DNA of 12,334 bases from the NCBI GenBank assembly GCA_035538735.1, contig DATLJU010000049.1, positions 1-12,334 on the forward strand. Reading direction: 5' to 3'. The notes under the pieces are model-generated. The model saw only the letters and a program-made list of their open reading frames with translations. It made no database searches and had not been told where the DNA came from. A program made the translations under genes and the position numbers. Positions 7,040 to 12,334 of this stretch are shown here, in pieces (the first letter of the stretch is position 1; each line of letters starts with the position of its first letter). The DNA is from Anaeromyxobacter_A sp035538735 (GTDB lineage: Bacteria > Myxococcota > Myxococcia > Myxococcales > Anaeromyxobacteraceae).

Positions 7040-8959
7040 ATGAGATCGCCGCGGTCGTTCTTGTCGTGTGGTCTGGTCGTGCTGGTGCTGGTGCTCTCCG
7101 CGTGCAGCTCGGCCCAGAGTACGGCCCAGACCGGGACCACGTTCTGCTTCAACTGTCACTCGGAGACCAGCCCGCTCGGCCTCAAGATCTTGTGGGCGGA
7201 GTCAGGCTACGCCCTCTCGGTCCACCAGGGCGGTCAGGTCGCGCGGATCTACGTCCAGGTGGCGGCCGCCGGCGGGTGCCCGCCGTTCGTCCAGGCGACG
7301 GCCGCCACCTGCACGGGCGCAGGCGGCACGCACAGCGGCGCCTCGGGGGGCAACATCTGCACGATGCCGGCGGAGACGACGCCGGCGGCGTGTACCGCGG
7401 CCGGCGGAACCATCGCCGTCGCCGTGACCGATCCCCTCGCGGGGAGCGCCTGCCCCGTATTCGCCGCCCCCTCGGGCCCCAACAGCCCCTGCGTGAAGGT
7501 CTTCGGCGCGAGCGCGCTGTCGGGGACCACCTGCACCCCCACCGTGCCGCCCGGCGCCACCTACATCACGCAGAACGCCTGCCAGTCGGCGGGCGGCCTG
7601 TGGGTGGGGCCGGCCTTCGTGCTGCAGGGCACCGAGAGGGAAGGCTCGAACGCGTTCTACGCCAACTCGGGCGGATGCCAGATGTGCCACACGCACGAGG
7701 GGTTCCGGAAGCGCGTGTCGAAGGCGTATGACGCGCCCGACGGGTCCTATTCCATTCAGTACTCGTGGAGCACGAGCGCCCAGGTCGGCAGCCCTTCCAC
7801 GACGCCGAACACCCCGCTCACGGCGGACGTGATCCTGAACCCCTCGCCGGTGCATTGCTTCACCTGCCACACGCCGCACGGCATCGGCACCACCGACAAC
7901 GTCAGCCTCGACCAAACCATCCCGGAGGGCACCACCATCACCACGCAGACGGGCGCCGTCTGGAGCAAGAGCAAGGCAAGCCTGTGCGCGGAGTGCCACC
8001 AGATCCGCCTCAACGCCTCCCCCACCACCAGCGCCTCGATCCTCGGCAACGTCACGGGGAGCGGCAAGTTCAGCGTCAGCGCCCCCTACGGCCCCCACCA
8101 CGGCCCGCAGACCGACATGAACCTCGGCATGGGAGGCGCCCAGTACACCGGCACGGCGACCGGTACGGCGGGCTCGGTCACGTTCGCCGGCACCTACGGC
8201 AACTCGCCCCACACATCGCTCGACACCGCCAACTGCATCACGTGCCACATGCAGTCTGACTACGAAGACATCAACCTGACGGGCAGCCTGTCGGTGAGCG
8301 CGGCGGTCGGCGGCCACGCCATGACGAACAAGGGCATCGTCCACGGCTCGGAGAAGGTGCTGGCGGTGGGCTGCGGCGCGACGACCACCGGCACCACGGG
8401 TACCTCCGGTTGCCACACCGTCTCGGGCGTGTCGGGCTCGACGGGCAACAAGGTGGTCGCCGCGAACGTCGCCCAGACGAGCGGCTACCTGCAGGCGGGC
8501 GACGCCTACTTCCAGAAGTTCGCGGGCAATGCCGACTCCAACTACCACCTCAAGGTGAACGAGCTCCTGACGAAGCTCGCCAACCCGTCGGCCGACTGCA
8601 GCGGCCTCCTCAACGACGCTGCGGTCGCGGCCGGAGGGAAGTTCTCCTGGGCCACCTTGCCCGACAACCTGACCATCGACCCGCGCTGCATCGACAACGG
8701 CTCGACCACGGGGATCAACAAGGCCGCCGCGCCGAAGGACGACAACACCAACGCCTCGGTGCGTTTCCTCAAGGGGCTGTGGAACTTCAAGTTCACCCAC
8801 GTCGAGGACAAGAGCTTCGGCGTCCACAACACGATGTACGCGCTCGAGCTGCTCTACGACTCGTGCACCGATCTGGCCGTCCTGACCGGCAAGGCCTGCG
8901 GCTCCGCGGCCGGGCGCTGTAGCTTCTGCGAGGGGCAGTACGTGACGACGAGACCGTAG
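7040..8959 (+). CDS. Outer-membrane lipoprotein multiheme c-type cytochrome (5 CXXCH, possible sixth atypical heme)
   Basis: This protein has 639 residues. The ATG at 7040 is preferred over 7034 because the AGGAGAGG site (7026-7033) then has a 6-base spacer. The lipoprotein signal ends in LSAC with lipidated C22; Ser at +2 predicts outer-membrane sorting. CXXCH motifs start at C36, C213, C273, C316 and C399. C445 to H459 reads C-X12-CH, a possible non-standard heme site. Between hemes 1 and 2 lie eight further cysteines (80, 91, 107, 118, 138, 151, 165, 181) in a degenerate repeat with CxxAGG. Extra histidines (GPHHGPQ, NSPHTS) could be distal ligands. The C terminus carries CSFCE (627-631). 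Thr, Ser and Gly rich stretches suggest an extracellular beta-rich scaffold. It is separated from the 12-heme gene by only 34 bp with no terminator. The likely role is terminal surface reductase of the conduit; I do not recognise the family. Confidence 0.88.
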   Translation: MRSPRSFLSCGLVVLVLVLSACSSAQSTAQTGTTFCFNCHSETSPLGLKILWAESGYALSVHQGGQVARIYVQVAAAGGCPPFVQATAATCTGAGGTHSGASGGNICTMPAETTPAACTAAGGTIAVAVTDPLAGSACPVFAAPSGPNSPCVKVFGASALSGTTCTPTVPPGATYITQNACQSAGGLWVGPAFVLQGTEREGSNAFYANSGGCQMCHTHEGFRKRVSKAYDAPDGSYSIQYSWSTSAQVGSPSTTPNTPLTADVILNPSPVHCFTCHTPHGIGTTDNVSLDQTIPEGTTITTQTGAVWSKSKASLCAECHQIRLNASPTTSASILGNVTGSGKFSVSAPYGPHHGPQTDMNLGMGGAQYTGTATGTAGSVTFAGTYGNSPHTSLDTANCITCHMQSDYEDINLTGSLSVSAAVGGHAMTNKGIVHGSEKVLAVGCGATTTGTTGTSGCHTVSGVSGSTGNKVVAANVAQTSGYLQAGDAYFQKFAGNADSNYHLKVNELLTKLANPSADCSGLLNDAAVAAGGKFSWATLPDNLTIDPRCIDNGSTTGINKAAAPKDDNTNASVRFLKGLWNFKFTHVEDKSFGVHNTMYALELLYDSCTDLAVLTGKACGSAAGRCSFCEGQYVTTRP

Positions 8960-9032
8960 GGCTCGCCCCTCGGGCCACGCGCAACAGCAGCGCGAGCTCC
9001 GGGCAGGCTTCTTTCAGGAGACGACCAGGCAG

Positions 9033-9065
9033 AAGGGCGGTCCCGAGCTTCTCGGAACCGCCCTT
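9033..9065. terminator. Long hairpin between convergent genes, probable bidirectional terminator
   Basis: AAGGGCGGT (9033-9041) pairs with ACCGCCCTT (9057-9065). After one mismatch, CCGAG (9043-9047) pairs with CTCGG (9051-9055) around a 3-base loop. It sits 73 bases after the cytochrome stop and 10 bases beyond the stop of the minus-strand gene, so it can serve both. T-runs are weak on both sides. Confidence 0.7.
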
Positions 9066-9075
9066 CCATATCCAG

Positions 9076-10620
9076 CTACGACGGAGGCAGAGTCTGCGCG
9101 GCGCGCGTACCCGCCGGCCCGCCGTGCTCGACGGAGGGCACGGGCGCGGGCGCATCCCTCGCCACCGACGGGGCCAGCCAACCACCGGTGAAGCCCGCTT
9201 TCCTGAGCCCGGCGCTCACGTAGGCGCTCTTCTTGAGGAGCTCCCACACGAACCCCGTGCGGTAGTTCTCGATCATCAGCAGGATGGGCCCTTGGTCGAT
9301 GGCCAGGTACTGGTCGGCGAACCAGCCCGTCGGCTCCCCGGACTTGCCTGGATAGGACAGGTTGAAGGCATCCTTGAACCCGTACTGTCCGTATAGCCGA
9401 TCCCCGAAGCGGTCGCGGAAGTGCATCAGCGTCGGGATGGCCACCTCCGGTGCGAACGGCACGGAGCCGCCCGCCGCCGTGGGCGCGATGGTCCCATCGT
9501 CCGAAGCGTTCGGGCCGGCCCCTCGCGCCCAGTATGCGTGGAAAGGCGTCGCAGCCCCGTGCGCATCGTCGGCGCCGAGAGGACCGTCCGACGCCGTCAG
9601 GCCCCACACGAGCTCGCCGTAGCCTTTCCACCCTCCCGGATTGGCGATGCAGTAGGCGCGATTGGCATGGGTGGCCCGCACTGAATTGGTGAAGTAGTCG
9701 CTTCCCTTCGATCGCATGTAGCCGTCCTGGATCCCGCGAAAGTCGACCCAGACGTGCGAATACTGGTGCCCGAACATCGGACCGAAGGTGACGTGAGGTG
9801 GCCCGTAGGCGCTCTCCCAGCGGTAAGATCGCGTCCACTCCTCCCAGGCCTGGGGATCGATCGGGTGCGTTGGCGAGCCCAGGGCGAGGATGTACAGGAG
9901 CATCCCTTCGTTGTAGCCACGCCAGTCGTAGTCGATGAATCCTTGCTCCGGGCTCCATCCCAGGCTGAGCAACGGCTTGTGCCGGGGAGAGGACGCCCAC
10001 GCCCAGTCGACCCTTCGATAGAGCTGGTCGGCGAGGAGTCGGATGGACCGCTCCGTCTCGTCGTCCTTGTCGAAGTACGCTTGAGCGGAGAGGACGCCGG
10101 CCATGAGCAGCGCGGTGTCGACGGTGGACAGCTCCGACTGGTCGGAGCGAACGCCGTCGTGGCCATCGAGGAAGTGGTAGAAGAGCCCGTTGTATCCGGC
10201 GACGCCCTCTGCCGCGGGGCCCTGAGGCGCCCGCCACAGCGTCTCGAGGGTCCTCAGGGTGCGCGCTGCGGCCTCGGCCCGGGTGACGTACCCTCGCTCG
10301 ACACCGACGAGGTACGACGTCAGCGCGAAGCCGACGGCCGCCACACTGGAGGTATTCGCTCCCGGAGCGCGATCGGGCGTGAGCCCGGTCCCTGCTGGCG
10401 TCGTCTCCCAGAAGAACTTGAAGGTGTCTCGCTGGAGCTGATCGAGGAAGGCCTGCTGCTGGGGCGAGCTCCGATACGGCTGCTCGGCCGGCTGGTTACG
10501 TCCCACTTCGACCTCCGCGACCGAATCTACCGCCCACGCGAGGCCCGGCAACGTCCCTGCGTACAGGGCGCACATGAGTGCGCGTGTGTAGGTCGAACGT
10601 CTACCTGCTCGGCTGTCCAT
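9076..10620 (-). CDS. Exported glycoamylase-family (GH144-like) glucanase
   Basis: This protein has 514 residues. The signal peptide (1-30) has basic residues, ALMCALYAGTLPGLAWA and a likely cut after AWA. The mature start LDQLQRDTFKFFWE (59-72) is the usual opening of glycoamylase-domain proteins, followed by an alpha/alpha-barrel pattern. Family blocks are GPMFGHQYSH (280-289), VDFRGIQD, YCIANPGGWKGYGELVWGLT, DDGTIAPTA (374-382), PFAPE, and IDQGPILLMIEN (441-452) near the end. This is the domain labelled glucoamylase-like in databases. Characterised relatives (GH144) are endo-beta-1,2-glucanases, so beta-1,2-glucan hydrolysis in the periplasm or outside the cell is the best guess, with another beta-glucan possible. 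No sugar transporter or regulator sits beside it. The start is the only ATG before the signal peptide, but its Shine-Dalgarno site is poor. Family firm, substrate inferred. Confidence 0.87.
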   Translation of the reverse strand: MDSRAGRRSTYTRALMCALYAGTLPGLAWAVDSVAEVEVGRNQPAEQPYRSSPQQQAFLDQLQRDTFKFFWETTPAGTGLTPDRAPGANTSSVAAVGFALTSYLVGVERGYVTRAEAAARTLRTLETLWRAPQGPAAEGVAGYNGLFYHFLDGHDGVRSDQSELSTVDTALLMAGVLSAQAYFDKDDETERSIRLLADQLYRRVDWAWASSPRHKPLLSLGWSPEQGFIDYDWRGYNEGMLLYILALGSPTHPIDPQAWEEWTRSYRWESAYGPPHVTFGPMFGHQYSHVWVDFRGIQDGYMRSKGSDYFTNSVRATHANRAYCIANPGGWKGYGELVWGLTASDGPLGADDAHGAATPFHAYWARGAGPNASDDGTIAPTAAGGSVPFAPEVAIPTLMHFRDRFGDRLYGQYGFKDAFNLSYPGKSGEPTGWFADQYLAIDQGPILLMIENYRTGFVWELLKKSAYVSAGLRKAGFTGGWLAPSVARDAPAPVPSVEHGGPAGTRAAQTLPPS

Positions 10621-10633
10621 TCGGTCGCCAGAA

Positions 10634-10664
10634 CGAGCCGACCGTGGCCCGAAATTCCGGCTCG
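10634..10664. other. 7-bp inverted repeat in the divergent spacer 10621-10805
   Basis: CGAGCCG (10634-10640) and CGGCTCG (10658-10664) are exact inverse copies 17 bases apart, with the near-palindrome CCGAAATTCCGG (10649-10660) overlapping the right arm. It lies 14 bp upstream of the glucanase start, where an operator or leader hairpin could act. The rest of the 185-bp spacer holds nothing recognisable. The role is inferred, and short repeats occur by chance in GC-rich DNA. Confidence 0.25.
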
Positions 10665-10805
10665 AGGGACCAAAACGGGCATCACGCCCAGCAGGCGGCT
10701 GGCTGCTCGTCGAGCGTTGCCGCCGCTGTCACGCGGCCTTCCTGAGGCGCAGCAGGCTCCCGAGGCGAGGGCAAAGCGCGCGGCGCAGCGGTATCGTCAT
10801 CATCC

Positions 10806-11945
10806 ATGGCAGAGAGTCGGTTTCCGCCACGCCGAACCGACGTCGTCGTCATCGGAGCCGGGATCGCGGGGGCGTCGCTCGCGGCGGAGCTGGCGTCCAG
10901 GCGGCAGGTCGTGCTGCTCGAGATGGAGGAGCACGCCGGCTATCACACGACCGGGCGCTCGGCTGCCGTGTTCGCCGAGGGGTACGGAAACGCCGTCGTC
11001 CGCGCCCTGACGCGTGCCAGCCGACCGTTCCTGGCCGCCCCGCCGCGCGGGGTCGCCGAGCACCCGCTGCTCGTCCCGCGAGGCTGGATGTTCGTCGGTC
11101 GCGACGACCAGCTCGAGCACCTCGCGCAGCTCGAGCGCGAGATCGCGGGGACCTTGCGCGCCATCTCCCCGGCGGAGGCGATCGCGCGCGCTCCCATCCT
11201 GCGCCGCGAGTACGTGGTGGGAGCGTTGTGGGACGAGACCGCCATGGACGTCGACGTGCACGCGCTCCACCACGGGTTCCTGCGGCTCCTCCGGGCCGCG
11301 GGCGGCGAGCTCGTCACGAGCGCACGCGTGCGCGGGCTCGATCGCGCCGGCGGCGCGTGGCGGGTGGACACGGAGCGCGGAACGTTCGAGGCGCCGATCG
11401 TCGTGAACGCGGCCGGCGCGTGGGCCGACGAGGTGGGGCGGCTGGCGGGCGCCATGCGCATCGGCCTCGTGCCCATGCGGCGGACCATCGTGCTGCTCGA
11501 TCCTCCTGCCGGGGTCGAGCTCGCACGCTGGCCGCTCGTGATCGACGCGGAGGAGGAGTTCTACTTCAAGCCCGAGAGCGGGAAGATCCTCGCCTCGCCG
11601 GCCGACGAGACACCATCGCCGCCGTGCGACGCGCACGCCGATGACCTCGACGTGGCGATCGCCGTCGATCGGTTGACCCGCGCCTGCGACCTGGAGGTGC
11701 GCCACATCCCACGGAGGTGGGCGGGGCTGAGGTCGTTCGTCGCGGATCGCACTCCCGTGGCCGGTTTCGATCCAGGCGCGGAGGGCTTCTTCTGGTTCGC
11801 GGGCCAGGGTGGCTTCGGCATCCAGACCGCTCCCGCGCTGGCGCGCCTCGGTGCGGCCATCGCGCTGGGCGACGCCGTGCCGGACGACCTCACCGCCGCC
11901 GGAGTGTCGGCGCGGGACGTGGCGCCGGGGCGGCTCGCCGGCTGA
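10806..11945 (+). CDS. FAD-dependent D-amino-acid dehydrogenase, DauA-like (D-arginine dehydrogenase family)
   Basis: This 379-residue flavoprotein has the FAD dinucleotide motif VVVIGAGIAGASLA (13-26) and E39 closing the Rossmann fold. GYHTTGRSAA (45-54), EHPLL (85-89), VNAAGAW (200-206), FYFKP (252-256), WAGLRSFVAD (305-314) and a FFWFAGQGGFGIQT block follow. The order and spacing match Pseudomonas aeruginosa D-arginine dehydrogenase (PA3863, sequence recalled from memory). It should oxidise a D-amino acid to a 2-keto acid and ammonia, passing electrons to the respiratory chain or another acceptor. Carboxylate-binding R226 and R309 and active-site Y60 and Y253 are kept. The positions of H48 and E87 in DauA are V55 and W94, so D-arginine specificity is unlikely. 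No Shine-Dalgarno site is visible; TATCGT 8 bases before the ATG could be a -10 for a leaderless transcript. It stands alone, divergent from the glucanase gene. Family firm, substrate open. Confidence 0.88.
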   Translation: MAESRFPPRRTDVVVIGAGIAGASLAAELASRRQVVLLEMEEHAGYHTTGRSAAVFAEGYGNAVVRALTRASRPFLAAPPRGVAEHPLLVPRGWMFVGRDDQLEHLAQLEREIAGTLRAISPAEAIARAPILRREYVVGALWDETAMDVDVHALHHGFLRLLRAAGGELVTSARVRGLDRAGGAWRVDTERGTFEAPIVVNAAGAWADEVGRLAGAMRIGLVPMRRTIVLLDPPAGVELARWPLVIDAEEEFYFKPESGKILASPADETPSPPCDAHADDLDVAIAVDRLTRACDLEVRHIPRRWAGLRSFVADRTPVAGFDPGAEGFFWFAGQGGFGIQTAPALARLGAAIALGDAVPDDLTAAGVSARDVAPGRLAG

Positions 11946-11960
11946 CGGGCCGCGCGCACT

Positions 11961-12334
11961 TCAACGACGCGGCGCTGCCGGCGAGGTCCGGGCCTCGGTC
12001 GCCAGGAGCACGGGGCCGCTCGGCGTGCGCTGCACGCGATAGCTCACGGAGGTCACCCGCGACGGGCAGCAGAGCGGATCGGCCGGCGTGTAGCGCGCGA
12101 ACTCGACCTCGAGCCGATCCGTGGAGCGGAGCTGCACGAGCCCGGCCGCGCCGTCCGTCCTCGAATCCATGAGGCCGGGCGAGATCGTCCCCACGAGCTT
12201 GCCGTCCACCCAGACGAAGCCCTGGAACCCGAGCGGTCGGCACATCCCGTCCACACCGGAAGCCGCCAGCAGGACCTCCGTCTCGCCGAACACCTGGCCG
12301 GGGCCGAAGAGCGTCCAGCCCTTCGCGACGACCG
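11961..12334 (-). CDS. C-terminal part of a conserved protein with DPLCCPS motif (LppP/LprE-like), 5' end beyond window
   Basis: About 123 C-terminal residues are visible, the frame being open to the right edge and ending with TGA at 11963-11961. The readable part runs from VVAKGWTLFGPGQ through FVWVDGKLVGTISPG, LMDSRTDGA, RLEVEFARYTPADPLCCPSR and VSYRVQRTPSG to an Ala/Pro-rich tail. The VDGKxxGTISP, MDSRTDGA and ARYxxxDPLCCPS blocks resemble proteins annotated as LppP/LprE-family lipoproteins, small beta-rich exported proteins of unknown function. The N terminus, where a lipobox would lie, is outside the window. An in-frame GTG at 12293 is not the true start, because similar coding sequence continues upstream of it. 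It is convergent with the FAD dehydrogenase gene, with a 15-bp gap. The coding call is good; the family name is tentative. Confidence 0.7.
   Translation of the reverse strand, partial: VVAKGWTLFGPGQVFGETEVLLAASGVDGMCRPLGFQGFVWVDGKLVGTISPGLMDSRTDGAAGLVQLRSTDRLEVEFARYTPADPLCCPSRVTSVSYRVQRTPSGPVLLATEARTSPAAPRR

Noticed and set aside
7202..8827. 541-residue minus-strand open frame
   Set aside because: It is antisense to the lipoprotein cytochrome with its five CXXCH motifs. It is low-complexity Arg/Val/Gly sequence, an effect of GC-rich third positions.
9754..11010. 418-residue plus-strand open frame
   Set aside because: It runs antisense to the glucanase gene, through the spacer, and into another frame of the FAD dehydrogenase. 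There is no ribosome-binding site or domain.
1..12334. CRISPR arrays, insertion sequences, prophage genes or attachment sites
   Set aside because: No regularly spaced repeats, transposase or integrase motifs, or terminal inverted repeats with target duplications were seen.

Overview
The window is GC-rich (roughly 70%) with strong G/C third-position bias. It carries multiheme c-type cytochromes, a HelD-like helicase and a secreted glycoamylase-family enzyme. Together these suggest a soil or sediment bacterium of the Anaeromyxobacter type (Myxococcota). That placement is inferred from composition and gene content, not from a marker gene.

Layout. (1) 1-2034, minus: a UvrD-superfamily helicase of the HelD (RNA-polymerase-recycling) type, cut by the left edge. 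(2) 2051-2089: an 11-bp perfect inverted repeat in the short divergent spacer. (3) 2104-3300, plus: a class V PLP-dependent aminotransferase-fold enzyme, then a hairpin. (4) 3502-4041, plus: a small secreted beta-rich protein of unknown function, followed by a clear intrinsic terminator at 4131-4165. (5) 4166-4666: about 500 bp with no convincing gene. (6) 4667-8959, plus: a tight three-gene operon encoding an outer-membrane beta-barrel, a 12-heme periplasmic cytochrome whose start overlaps the barrel stop, and a 639-residue lipoprotein cytochrome with five CXXCH motifs. A strong hairpin at 9033-9065 follows. (7) 9076-10620, minus: an exported glycoamylase-family (GH144-like) protein. (8) 10806-11945, plus: a FAD-dependent D-amino-acid dehydrogenase closely resembling DauA but with altered substrate-pocket residues. 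(9) 11961-12334, minus: the C-terminal part of a protein with a DPLCCPS motif, cut by the right edge.

The centre of interest is the operon in (6). Barrel, periplasmic multiheme cytochrome and lipid-anchored multiheme cytochrome are the three parts of a porin-cytochrome conduit, which carries electrons across the outer membrane to extracellular acceptors such as metal oxides. This version differs from the textbook Mtr and Omb systems as I remember them. The barrel is small (438 residues), the periplasmic wire has 12 hemes, and the lipoprotein is heme-poor. The lipoprotein also has an eight-cysteine repeated insert, a possible CX12CH heme site and a terminal CXXCE.

Many long open frames antisense to or overlapping these genes are by-products of high GC and were not annotated. 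The helicase frame has no stop inside the window, so it must be read directly from the complementary strand.
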